Positions 56,685 to 64,000 of a stretch of 64,000 nt of DNA are shown one piece after another; positions within the stretch are counted from its first letter, which is position 1; each line of letters opens with the position of its first letter. Position numbers and translations under genes: made by a program. The notes below the pieces were generated by a model. That model searched no databases and had not been told where the DNA came from. It was given only the letters and a program-made list of their open reading frames with translations. The stretch is from JAUIKM01 sp964445695 (lineage in GTDB: Bacteria > Bacteroidota > Ignavibacteria > Kapaibacteriales > UBA7675): positions 62,001 through 126,000 of the forward strand of contig CAYULF010000004.1 in assembly GCA_964445695.1 (NCBI GenBank), read 5' to 3'.

Positions 56685-58367
56685 TCAGGCCAGTCGCTTG
56701 GCGTCCCTGATAATCCGCTCGGCGTCGGCCAGCGGACGCCGCAGAATTTTGGCCAGGTCGCCGGCGTCGGTGGACGCCAGTTGTTTAAAGCTCGTGATGC
56801 CTTTTTCGTTCAGGCGTTGCACCAGGGTCGAACCAAGGCCGGAGATGCGGGTCAGGTCGTCATTGTTATTCAGTCGCCGGATACCGCCCAGGTCCGTCCG
56901 CGATTCGGTCGGACCGCTGTCCGTGGCGCTGATCTGGCGTTTAACTTCCACCTGCACAAATTCGCGCAACTGCCCTGAGACTTCCTTGAGGCTGCTTTGC
57001 ACGGCGTCTTCCACGGCTTTGTTCACCGTGCTGTTCACCGCGTCCTGGACCGCCTTGTTAACAGTTGCGCTCACCGTCTGCTGCACGGCGCGGTTAACGG
57101 CGGCCGTCAACTGATCCTTCAGGGCGGCGTCGACCGCGCTCTTTACGGCCGTGTCCAGCTTCGAGCCGACGCTTGCGGCTACGGCGGCTTCGACTGCGCC
57201 CGGCAGCATGTTTTCCACCTGTTTGCGCACGCTGTCGTCAATATTGGCCAGGAGCGAACTGTCCGTCAGGACGGCGTCCGTCGGCTGGCGTACGGCGGTC
57301 GCGCTGTCCACAATGCCGCTCAGGCGGTCCGTGCCGCTCAGAATCTCACGTGGCGGCTGCCATTTGTCGCCGAATTGTTCTTCAAAAAACTTGACGGCAT
57401 AATCGAGCTGCTGCCGGTTAAAATTCGTCAGCGGCGCCAGCGATTCGTTAATCAGGCGTTCATTGACGCGGATGCGTTTGTCCAGCTCACTTGTGCGCTG
57501 AATGATTTCCGATGAGGCCCACTCGCGCAGCGCGCCGTCCAGTTGTTGAATTGAGGCCTGCAACTCTGCGCGCGCCGACGCCAGCAGACTGCCTTCCAGC
57601 TCGTCGCGAATTTTATCCAGCGAGGCCTGCGGCACTTCAACGGTCTGGTTCTCCAGCACTGCCTGCAACTCTTCTTCATCGATATACTGATTGGCAAATT
57701 CGGCCAGGCGATTGTCCAGCACCTGTGCGTTTAACAGTGTACCGTCGGCCAGTTTCAGCGTGTTAAACAACTCCTCCATCTGCCCCACGCGGTCCAGCAG
57801 GGTGGTAAAGTCGACCAGTTCGTCGTCAACTGTTAACTTGTCCGCCGCTTCCAGCGTGGTGTTGATGCCTGCCTTGATTGTGTCCAGCGAGGTGCGCAGG
57901 TCAAACACGTCCTTGCGCGCGTCGGCCAGGCCGTCGATGGTGCGCCGGATGCCGATCACCTCGTTTTCGCGCTGCAGGTCCAGCGTGCGGACCTCGTCCA
58001 TGCGTTTTCGCAGACTTGCAAGATTTTCATCCAGCGCGATCAATCTCTCGCGCAGACGCTCCACAGCGCGCTCAACATTGGTTAACGCCGACTTGCTGGC
58101 GGGATCGCTGATGGGACCGGCTTCGATCAACTGACGCAGCGAAGGCTCCAGCCAGGCCAGTTTAACTTCGTCCTGATGTTGATGCGGCAGCACCGAGGTG
58201 TTTGATCCTTCCGCCAGCACGATCTGTGAAAGTTCGATCAGGGTCCCGACCACCTGGTTCCAGTTGTCGGCGGTGATCAGATCGCCGCGTTTAACATCGG
58301 CGAGCGGCAGCAGGCGATTGATCAGGGCCGTCAGTCGCGAAAGTTCGCTTGCAGTTGGAAACGCCAT
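56685..58367 (-). CDS. Coiled-coil protein with C-terminal helix-hairpin-helix domain
   Basis: 560 residues. N-terminal helical part (1-390) with heptad-like coiled coils (VERAVERLRERLIALDENLA, RKRMDEVRTLDLQRENE). Residues 394-457 form an 11-residue-type repeat (AAVNRAVQQTVSATVNKAVQ, DAVNSTVNKAVEDAVQ), Val/Ala/Asn-rich, able to make a stiff helical rod. Residues about 499-560 are an HhH/DUF4332-like domain: LTRISGLGSTLVQRLNEKGI, then SFKQLAS and ILRRPLADAERIIRDAKRL. HhH domains bind DNA or mediate protein contacts. A DNA-type domain in a baseplate operon is unexpected. Starts 11 bp after the previous gene. Confidence 0.75.
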   Translation of the reverse strand: MAFPTASELSRLTALINRLLPLADVKRGDLITADNWNQVVGTLIELSQIVLAEGSNTSVLPHQHQDEVKLAWLEPSLRQLIEAGPISDPASKSALTNVERAVERLRERLIALDENLASLRKRMDEVRTLDLQRENEVIGIRRTIDGLADARKDVFDLRTSLDTIKAGINTTLEAADKLTVDDELVDFTTLLDRVGQMEELFNTLKLADGTLLNAQVLDNRLAEFANQYIDEEELQAVLENQTVEVPQASLDKIRDELEGSLLASARAELQASIQQLDGALREWASSEIIQRTSELDKRIRVNERLINESLAPLTNFNRQQLDYAVKFFEEQFGDKWQPPREILSGTDRLSGIVDSATAVRQPTDAVLTDSSLLANIDDSVRKQVENMLPGAVEAAVAASVGSKLDTAVKSAVDAALKDQLTAAVNRAVQQTVSATVNKAVQDAVNSTVNKAVEDAVQSSLKEVSGQLREFVQVEVKRQISATDSGPTESRTDLGGIRRLNNNDDLTRISGLGSTLVQRLNEKGITSFKQLASTDAGDLAKILRRPLADAERIIRDAKRLA

Positions 58368-58378
58368 CCTTGGCCTCG

Positions 58379-59344
58379 TCAGAGTTTGTTAACTGTCTGG
58401 GAAAAGATATTGGAGAATTTGCGGCCGCCCGAAGTTGTCGTCGTGCGCTGGTACGTGCGCAATTCGGCTTCCGGCTGCACCAGCGTGCCCGCCTGCGAAT
58501 ACTGCTGCGCCGAGGCCTGCAACTCCTTAACAACCGGTTTCTGCATGTACTGCACGGGGTCGTCGGAACGCTCGGCCAGCTCGGCGATTTTGGTTTGCAT
58601 GATCGTGCCGAACTTGGCCAGTTTGTTGGTAAACACCGCAGTGTTCGACTGCGACGCACTGACCAGATCGGTGATGCGACCGCGAATATCGGCGTAATCT
58701 TCATCCTTGGCGCCCGCTTCGTCCAGCGCGCTCTCGGCCTGTCCCTTCAGATTTTGCAGCTCGATTTCACGACGCAGTTCCAGCAGACTCTGGCCGTAGG
58801 CTTCGGCAAAACGGCGCAGATTGTCCTGCACCTCGGAAATTTTCACCGCAATTTCGGGGTGGTCGTGGCCGTGCGGTGAGACGAGTCCGGTTAACTCCAG
58901 CAAGGCGTTGGCCAGGTCGCCGACAGCGCCTGTTAACAGGTTGAAATCGGCGGCGCGGATTACTTCGCCCGGGCTTTTAGTGCCGATTCTGCCCACCTGG
59001 TCCGCCACGGATTTGGCGCTCTCCTGCACGGGCCCCAGGTCCGCGTCGGGGATGTCTTCGATCGGCGTGTCGACGAACAAATCTTCCGGCACGGGAATGT
59101 TAACTTTTGTTGGTTGCGGCTGCGGAAACAGGCGCACGCGGCGCAGGTCCACGGGACGGAACAGGTTCGGGTGGCGCACTTCCACGTTGTAAAAACCCGG
59201 GTCTAGATCGCGCACCACCAGGCGTCCGTCCAGGAACGGTTTGCGCGTCAGGGTTTTTCCGGTGGATTCATTGGTTAAAATCACGGATGCGTCGCGATTG
59301 GCGCGCGTGTAACCGGATAGCTGTATCTGGAAAGCGGATTTCAT
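58379..59344 (-). CDS. Unknown operon protein: beta-sandwich head and helical tail
   Basis: 321 residues from ATG 59344, chosen because AAGGAA lies 8-9 bases upstream; the frame is open 45 codons further, into basic low-complexity sequence. Residues 1-90 look like a carboxypeptidase-regulatory/SpaA-like beta-sandwich (FQIQLSGYTRANRDASVILT, LVVRDLDPGFYNVEVRHPNL). After a proline-rich linker (about 80-110) the rest is helical (AVGDLANALLELTGL, LRRFAEAYGQSLLELRREIE). A histidine patch SPHGHDHPEIA is at about 182-192. No family recognised; the layout suggests an attachment or fibre adaptor protein. Confidence 0.72.
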   Translation of the reverse strand: MKSAFQIQLSGYTRANRDASVILTNESTGKTLTRKPFLDGRLVVRDLDPGFYNVEVRHPNLFRPVDLRRVRLFPQPQPTKVNIPVPEDLFVDTPIEDIPDADLGPVQESAKSVADQVGRIGTKSPGEVIRAADFNLLTGAVGDLANALLELTGLVSPHGHDHPEIAVKISEVQDNLRRFAEAYGQSLLELRREIELQNLKGQAESALDEAGAKDEDYADIRGRITDLVSASQSNTAVFTNKLAKFGTIMQTKIAELAERSDDPVQYMQKPVVKELQASAQQYSQAGTLVQPEAELRTYQRTTTTSGGRKFSNIFSQTVNKL

Positions 59345-59499
59345 TGTGAATTCCTTTATGGTTTGCCTTGCTTTAAAGCCCTTCTTGTTAATCGCCGGGT
59401 TAACGGTTCCGGTTTGTTGAACCGGTGTGGCGCGTGGGCGTCGCCGGTTCCGAACCTGTTTAATGCGCCGCGCATTCAAACGCGTCGGTTAAACAGAAG

Positions 59500-60000
59500 T
59501 CAAAACAGTGCGTGAAGATCGCCGTAGGGAAAGGTCACTTCCCAGAACAGCGTCAGCTCGTGGTCGTTGCGTTTGTCAATCGGCGCAAACGTGACGCGGT
59601 TGTAGAGCACGTCGCCATTGCCGGTCGACGCAATCAGGCCCGCCTCACGCACCTTGCCGACAGCCGCCTCATGCGGCATCGTCGCGCGCACCGTCACCAG
59701 CGCCACGCGTTTTTCGGTGTCGAGTTCCACGCTGAAGTTTTCCGCCGGAATATCGACTTCCGTGCCGCCCTCCAGCGCGTCATCGGCCTCGCCCGGCGCG
59801 GTCAACCCCGTGGAATCAAAAGCGTCCGATTCGGGTTCATCGTTCACGCCCACGCCCATTTTCCACGTCGGCGCCTGCCCTCCCGCAAAGAGATTGGCTA
59901 TCAGTGAGGCGCCGCCGCGCATAACGCTGTTACGCGCAAAACGGCTGCCGACGATGCGTCCGTCGGCGTCGCGCAGATCAATGTGCACGGTTGCTCGCAT
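59500..60000 (-). CDS. Unknown phage-tail-like protein
   Basis: 166 residues, beta-rich. The order of features (N-terminal VHIDLRDADGRIVGSRFARNSV, a WKMGVGVN strand, then EAGLIASTGNGDVLYNRVTF and a final LTLFWEVTFPYG) resembles small tail-associated proteins found beside gpI/baseplate genes in phage and CIS clusters, but I cannot name the family. It starts 2 bp after the gpI-like gene, so it is cotranslated with the baseplate module. A 155-bp gap with small GC-rich hairpins (for example 59409-59425) separates it from the next gene. Confidence 0.7.
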   Translation of the reverse strand: MRATVHIDLRDADGRIVGSRFARNSVMRGGASLIANLFAGGQAPTWKMGVGVNDEPESDAFDSTGLTAPGEADDALEGGTEVDIPAENFSVELDTEKRVALVTVRATMPHEAAVGKVREAGLIASTGNGDVLYNRVTFAPIDKRNDHELTLFWEVTFPYGDLHALF

Positions 60001-60002
60001 TA

Positions 60003-61409
60003 TCAGTCTCCGACATCAAAGATTGATTTGTTGAATTCGCTTACATCAAACATTCCGTCGCCGTCCACCAGGCGCACAGCGCCGCCCGGACCCGGATCGC
60101 GCAGTCGCCGCGGCAGATATCCCGTCATGCGATCGCTGTGCCCCTGGACCTCGCGGAAGGGGTGCAAAACCACTTCGGCCTCAACGCCCGCCGGTCGCAG
60201 CCGGTCGATGCCCTCGTTCAGGGAAAACTCCAGCCGCTGACGCTCCGCCAGCGACTCGGCCAGTTTGTCGTGCATGCCGTCCTCGCCGACTTCCTCGCCG
60301 GGAGAGGGCGCGGGGCTCGTCATCCAGCCGGCGGGCAGATCGATGCGATAACAGGCGGGGCGCGTTTCCTCCCAACCCACATGCAGTTGCGCCGCGGGAT
60401 CCTGGTAGAACAGCGAATGGTCAAAGTTGGTCTGGTCCCAGCGCCCCTGATGCATTGTCAGGTCGGCCAGCGCCAGCAGAAAACGGTCCAGGCCGGGCAC
60501 GTCGTAATGCGCTATCGGCAGAAACCACAAATCGTTGTCGCCCGGCACCAGGCGCGGCGCGCGCGCCGGCGAGGTCGCATCTTCGGCGGACCAGGCCGTG
60601 CCCGGCGTGATGCCTTCGATCGAGCGCAGTTTGTGGCTGACGTCCTCGCCTTCCAGAATGCCGGTGACCAGGCCGTCCTGATCGGGGTTGAGCCACAGGC
60701 GTGCGCCCGGCGGTACCGCTCCCAGGAAAACAATGCCTTCGCCTGTCGTCAGGTTGATTAACGCCGGAGCGTACTCGGGGCCGCTCGGCAGGCCGACCAT
60801 CAATGCGCCCAGAAAGCTGGAGTCGAGTCCGCGATTTTTGACGGAAAAGCGGTGTAACGGTTCAATTCCGCCGATGTCCGGCGCGCGCTGCAGGCGGCGC
60901 ATCGTGGGATTTTCCACCAGGGCGGGCTGGTTGGCGCGCAGGGCGCTCAGCCACGCGGCGTGGTCGAACATCTCGTCGGCGGGCGGCGGTGGTTCGCTGT
61001 CGATAGGCGTCGGGAAACGGAACCAGTCTTCCGGATCGGCTGAGAGCGTCAGAACCGTGCGGAAATCCAGCGCCCGCTGAAATGAATTGGTGTAGGAGGC
61101 CGCAAAGTTGATCGCGGCGCGCACCGTCACGGCGCCGTATTTCAGCAGGGCGTCGCGCAGAGCGTGCACCCAGGCTCGGTACTCGCCCAGCACCTGCCAG
61201 TTTTCGTGTTTGATGTCCAGCAGCGCCGCCAGCATCTCGGCTTCCTCGATTTCCAGCGCCGAGTTAAACCAATGCGCGCGCTGCACCTCGCGCGCGTCCT
61301 CGTCCAGAATCTCAATCTGCGTCGCCGCCTGAGCGATCAGACCGGACACGATCTCGCCTTCGCGATACAACTGCGGCAGACGCTGCAGCATGTCGTTGAG
61401 GTGCGCCAC
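60003..61409 (-). CDS. gpI-like tail/baseplate wedge protein (Afp12-like)
   Basis: 468 residues. N-terminal 130 residues are helical and match the plan of phage P2 gpI-type wedge proteins: LPQLYREGEIVSGLIAQ, then ALLDIKHENWQVLGEYRAWV and DALLKYGAVTVRAAINFAAS. The C-terminal part (about 180-468) is beta-rich, with PALINLTTGEGIVFLGAVPP, reminiscent of distal-tail domains. It lies directly after the baseplate-J gene (1 bp gap), which is the fixed J-I order of contractile tails. In the machine it would join the J-type wedge protein to fibres or to the hub. Confidence 0.75.
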   Translation of the reverse strand: MAHLNDMLQRLPQLYREGEIVSGLIAQAATQIEILDEDAREVQRAHWFNSALEIEEAEMLAALLDIKHENWQVLGEYRAWVHALRDALLKYGAVTVRAAINFAASYTNSFQRALDFRTVLTLSADPEDWFRFPTPIDSEPPPPADEMFDHAAWLSALRANQPALVENPTMRRLQRAPDIGGIEPLHRFSVKNRGLDSSFLGALMVGLPSGPEYAPALINLTTGEGIVFLGAVPPGARLWLNPDQDGLVTGILEGEDVSHKLRSIEGITPGTAWSAEDATSPARAPRLVPGDNDLWFLPIAHYDVPGLDRFLLALADLTMHQGRWDQTNFDHSLFYQDPAAQLHVGWEETRPACYRIDLPAGWMTSPAPSPGEEVGEDGMHDKLAESLAERQRLEFSLNEGIDRLRPAGVEAEVVLHPFREVQGHSDRMTGYLPRRLRDPGPGGAVRLVDGDGMFDVSEFNKSIFDVGD

Positions 61410-61410
61410 G

Positions 61411-63138
61411 TCAGGCCTCCCCTTCGCGAATGTCGATGTTGAAATCGCCGGCCGCCAGCGTCTCGTCCGTGATCGGCGTGTACGCGCCCTGGCCGTCGGT
61501 CAGCTGCACAAAGCGCGCGTCATGCGTTTCGACCGTAACGGTCACTTCGCCGCGGATAATTGTGTAGCGCGTGTCGTCGCGCAGGTCGGTCATCAGTCCG
61601 TCGACGGTCAACTGGCTCTGCGGGCCGCGTGACGCCAGGTGGGAATCAAAGGCTGCTTTGAGCACGCTTTCGGCGTCGGCCGTGGTGGTTCCGGCGGCAA
61701 GCAGCAGCGGTACAAAGGCGCTGACTGTGGACGTAACGGCCGTTTCCGGATCGTTCTCGGGTTTGATTTCGCCAAAGTTGATCGATGTGATTTCGAGCGT
61801 TTCGCCGTCGTTGAGTTGCAGCTCCTCGACAGGACTCTCGCCCTGCGCTTCCAAGCTGATCGTCACGTCGGCGACGGCGCTGTCCTGCATCACAGCGGTG
61901 AGCATCTGGGAACGACGCACCTTGCCGCCGGCGGCGATTGAGTCGAAATAGGCCTGCAGACGATCCTTGACGCCGGTTTTAAGCGTTTCCAGCTCGCTGT
62001 CGGTCACGCCCGTGCCGGCCAGCGTCAACTCGGTGATCGTGACCACAACTATGCGCTTGGCGGTTTCGCCGATGGGCAGGACGCGAATCCCGACCGGCCG
62101 CAATTCTTCCACGCGGCGGCGCACAAAGGACAGGACCTCATCGGAATTGCCCGTGGTCGCCACGCTGATGTTTATCTCGCCCGGCACGTCGTTGGGACTC
62201 TCCACGATGGCGACGTCTTTGACGCCGTCGACCGCCAGCAAACCGTAGGTCAGGGCGTCGCGCGTGCCGCGCACGTTGCCCTTGAGCGCTGTTTTGGTGC
62301 GGGCGCGCAGGTCTTCGTCGCTTTCGGGTGCATTGAGGTTGTAGGATGCCTCGGGGTTGCTCACGGCTGATACGCCGGCAATCAGCGTCTCAAGCCGGGT
62401 CAGCTTGCCCGCGTCGACGAGCGCTGTCGCGGCAGACTCGCCGCGCACGGACACATCGCGCGTACTTTCATAGGATTCCAGCGTCGTGGTCGACTTGGTC
62501 AGGTAGCGTGCGCCGTTGTCGTCCGCCACGGCCGTGTTGGCCGGAATGGTGATGCGCCCGGAGACGCCTGCACGACGCTCCACGCGCAGTTTGGCCACCG
62601 GGTGTCCGGCCTGCATGCGCTGCACGCCGACGAGCGCCACGACTTTGTCGAGCGACGGGCCTTCAGCCGAGTCCAGAAAGGCCGATTTGTAAATGTGTTC
62701 CAGATTCAGGTAGGCCGTGGCATGTTCGCGCGCGATCGTCTCCAGCACGGTGCGCACCACTGAACCCACGCTGATGTCGGTCACAGGCGTTGGATCCGTC
62801 TGGACAGGATAGTAATTGACCACCAGGGTTGAACCGGGCATCGGTTTGCGCCCTTCCTCGCGGAACTTGATGCTGTCGGGATTGTCGTCGTCGCCCTCGG
62901 CTGAAATCAGCTCAAAGTCGGCGGCGGTAAAACGGTAGGGCAGCTCGGCCCCGCTCGCGGTCAGGATCGTGCCTTCCAGGTGGGAGATGCGCCGCACCGG
63001 CCGCTCTTTCAGTTTCGTCGGAACCAGCAGTTCCTCCGCGTCGGCGGGCGCGGTCAGCGACTCGCGCACGGTACCGCCGGTCAGCGTCGTCAAAACGTCG
63101 CGTACGATGTCCTCGTAGTTGCGCGGCGTATAACTCAT
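61411..63138 (-). CDS. Baseplate J-like wedge protein (gp6/gpJ/Afp11 family)
   Basis: 575 residues. Hallmarks of baseplate_J are SVGSVVRTVLETIAREHATAYLNLEHIYKSAFLDSAEGPSLDKVVALVGVQR near residues 125-175 (described here as a helix-turn segment ending GxxLDxxxxxxGxxR), GRITIPANTAV, the ARTKTALKGNVRGTRDALTYG block (about 280-300) and VESPNDVPGEINISV. An N-terminal extension (1-110) and an additional C-terminal domain (about 420-575) are present. It overlaps the gp25-like stop by 4 bp (ATGA). Forms the ring of wedges around the spike in contractile injection machines. Confidence 0.85.
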   Translation of the reverse strand: MSYTPRNYEDIVRDVLTTLTGGTVRESLTAPADAEELLVPTKLKERPVRRISHLEGTILTASGAELPYRFTAADFELISAEGDDDNPDSIKFREEGRKPMPGSTLVVNYYPVQTDPTPVTDISVGSVVRTVLETIAREHATAYLNLEHIYKSAFLDSAEGPSLDKVVALVGVQRMQAGHPVAKLRVERRAGVSGRITIPANTAVADDNGARYLTKSTTTLESYESTRDVSVRGESAATALVDAGKLTRLETLIAGVSAVSNPEASYNLNAPESDEDLRARTKTALKGNVRGTRDALTYGLLAVDGVKDVAIVESPNDVPGEINISVATTGNSDEVLSFVRRRVEELRPVGIRVLPIGETAKRIVVVTITELTLAGTGVTDSELETLKTGVKDRLQAYFDSIAAGGKVRRSQMLTAVMQDSAVADVTISLEAQGESPVEELQLNDGETLEITSINFGEIKPENDPETAVTSTVSAFVPLLLAAGTTTADAESVLKAAFDSHLASRGPQSQLTVDGLMTDLRDDTRYTIIRGEVTVTVETHDARFVQLTDGQGAYTPITDETLAAGDFNIDIREGEA

Positions 63139-63596
63139 AGTCCCAGCTCCAGTGATAATCCGACAGGTTCGCCGCCGTCGACGGGCTGCACGGCCAGCGT
63201 GAATACAAAGGTCGATCCGGTTTCGCTGCGCAGGTCAAACTCCAGTTCAACGGCGCTGTCCAGCACGCGCGGTTCCTGCGCGACAGCCTCAAGAACAAAG
63301 GCACGGCAGAGATTGCGCAGGGCGGTTGTTTTAATGCGGCCGATCAGTTCGTGCAGGCGCGAGCCGTATGCGGCATGTCCCAGGTCCGCCAGAGAACCGC
63401 GCGGCGTCAGCAGGCGAAGAATCAGCGACTGCGCGACGTTTTCGCGTCCCGCGACGACGTTCAGGTCGTAGAGTTCCGAGGGCGGCGAGGCCAGGCTGCC
63501 GCGCACCGGCCGCTGACGCAGGGTCAGATCGATCTGCGCGGCGTCATGCGCGGCAAATCCGGGCAATACTTGTAAATCAGTGCCAAGCGACGGCAT
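63135..63596 (-). CDS. gp25-like baseplate wedge protein (GPW/gp25 family)
   Basis: 153 residues, the usual length. Carries the family core: AQSLILRLLTPRGSLADLGH, then YGSRLHELIG and LCRAFVLEAVAQEPRVL, ending in a beta-rich segment. gp25 proteins join the wedge to the first sheath ring and start sheath assembly. The family name 'lysozyme' is historical; no catalytic residues are expected. It sits between PAAR and baseplate J, as in eCIS and T6SS clusters, and follows the PAAR gene after 95 bp. Confidence 0.85.
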   Translation of the reverse strand: MPSLGTDLQVLPGFAAHDAAQIDLTLRQRPVRGSLASPPSELYDLNVVAGRENVAQSLILRLLTPRGSLADLGHAAYGSRLHELIGRIKTTALRNLCRAFVLEAVAQEPRVLDSAVELEFDLRSETGSTFVFTLAVQPVDGGEPVGLSLELGL

Positions 63597-63691
63597 ATGT
63601 TAAAGGCCCCGTTGTTTAACTGTTCAATCCCTGACTGACTTCGAATGTTCGACGCTGTTCGATAATTCGAGACAATTTTCCACATGTCCGT

Positions 63692-64000
63692 TTAACCGAT
63701 CAGAACTGTGCCGCCGGCGATGATCTGCCCCACCGGCAAGTCGGCCGGATCGTTGCAGGTTTCCACCATGTCGGCATTGCGGGCGGCGCCTTTGCCGCCG
63801 ATTTTGACTGTCATGCTCGTCAGGAACACCTTGCCCTGGTTGGCGGGCGGTTTCTGGAACGAGGTTCCCGGCGGCGTGGCAATGTGCTGCGGCTGATTGG
63901 ACGCCGTGCTGTCCTGAACGGCCGCGGGCTGACCGGCAATTTTCACCGTCTGTTCCGTGGCCGCGTCGATCATGCCGCTGAAGGGATGCGGCAGCGGCGT
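63692..64000 (-). CDS. PAAR-domain spike-tip protein (5' end beyond window)
   Basis: The frame is open to the right edge; TPLPHPFSG upstream of the first visible ATG (63973) belongs to the PAAR fold, so the true start is outside. Visible motifs: HPFSGMIDAATEQTVKIAGQ, IATPPGTSFQKPP, TVKIGGKGAARNADMVETCN and DPADLPVGQIIAGGTVLIG. PAAR proteins sharpen the tip of the VgrG/gp5-like spike of T6SS and eCIS machines and can carry effectors; this one has no C-terminal extension. It is the first visible gene of the leftward operon. Confidence 0.88.
   Translation of the reverse strand, partial: TPLPHPFSGMIDAATEQTVKIAGQPAAVQDSTASNQPQHIATPPGTSFQKPPANQGKVFLTSMTVKIGGKGAARNADMVETCNDPADLPVGQIIAGGTVLIG

Noticed and set aside
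1..64000. tRNA, rRNA, CRISPR arrays, insertion sequences
   Set aside because: No cloverleaf T-loop, no regular spacer repeats and no transposase motif were found on either strand by reading; the repeats found are single dispersed units.

Overview
The window comes from a GC-rich bacterium of the FCB group (Bacteroidota/Chlorobiota/Ignavibacteria/Kapabacteria-like). The main clue is at least five large secreted proteins that end in a type IX secretion (T9SS) C-terminal sorting domain. Gram-negative lipoproteins, an outer-membrane beta-barrel protein and a periplasmic alpha-2-macroglobulin/PBP1C pair agree with this. I cannot place it to genus. No rRNA, tRNA, CRISPR array or insertion sequence was found.

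Layout. 1-6.5 kb is housekeeping: the end of an L-lysine 6-transaminase, an NrnA-like DHH phosphoesterase, a PASTA membrane protein coupled to SixA, a receiver-histidine kinase protein and an OlsF-like two-domain acyltransferase. 6.5-10.9 kb is accessory: a tandem duplication of a lipoprotein gene plus a small membrane-protein gene, the second small gene surviving only as a 3' remnant. 10.9-13.5 kb holds a T9SS-tagged WD40 protein and a chromate transporter in one unit. 14.1-19.9 kb holds a giant subtilisin-like protease and an Asp-box (BNR) protein, both with T9SS tails. 20-28.4 kb, on the minus strand, holds mutL, an Ig-repeat T9SS protein, a porin-like protein and a lipoprotein. 28.6-32.4 kb has a small zinc-ribbon membrane protein, an FG-GAP T9SS protein and two paralogous small lipoproteins. 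33.5-41.5 kb is the alpha-2-macroglobulin and pbpC pair. 41.9-43.7 kb has an FKBP lipoprotein and an orphan 76-residue protein.

43.9-64 kb is the most interesting part: one leftward operon of eleven tightly packed genes that runs off the right edge. It starts with PAAR, gp25-like, baseplate-J and gpI-like wedge proteins, the order expected at the baseplate end of a contractile injection system (eCIS, tailocin or T6SS-like). It then continues through six genes I do not recognise from phage or eCIS sets, including an HhH-tailed coiled coil and a 1086-residue helical-repeat protein. It ends in a 2256-residue protein with an RHS repeat and core at its N-terminus, followed by about 1900 residues that include an HExxH motif. 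Sheath, tube, spike and ATPase genes are not visible and would have to lie beyond 64,000.

At the DNA level, TTAA-containing words such as GTTAAC and GTTTAAC look strongly over-represented for a GC-rich sequence. Two intergenic repeat families (about 81 bp and 24 bp) each occur twice.
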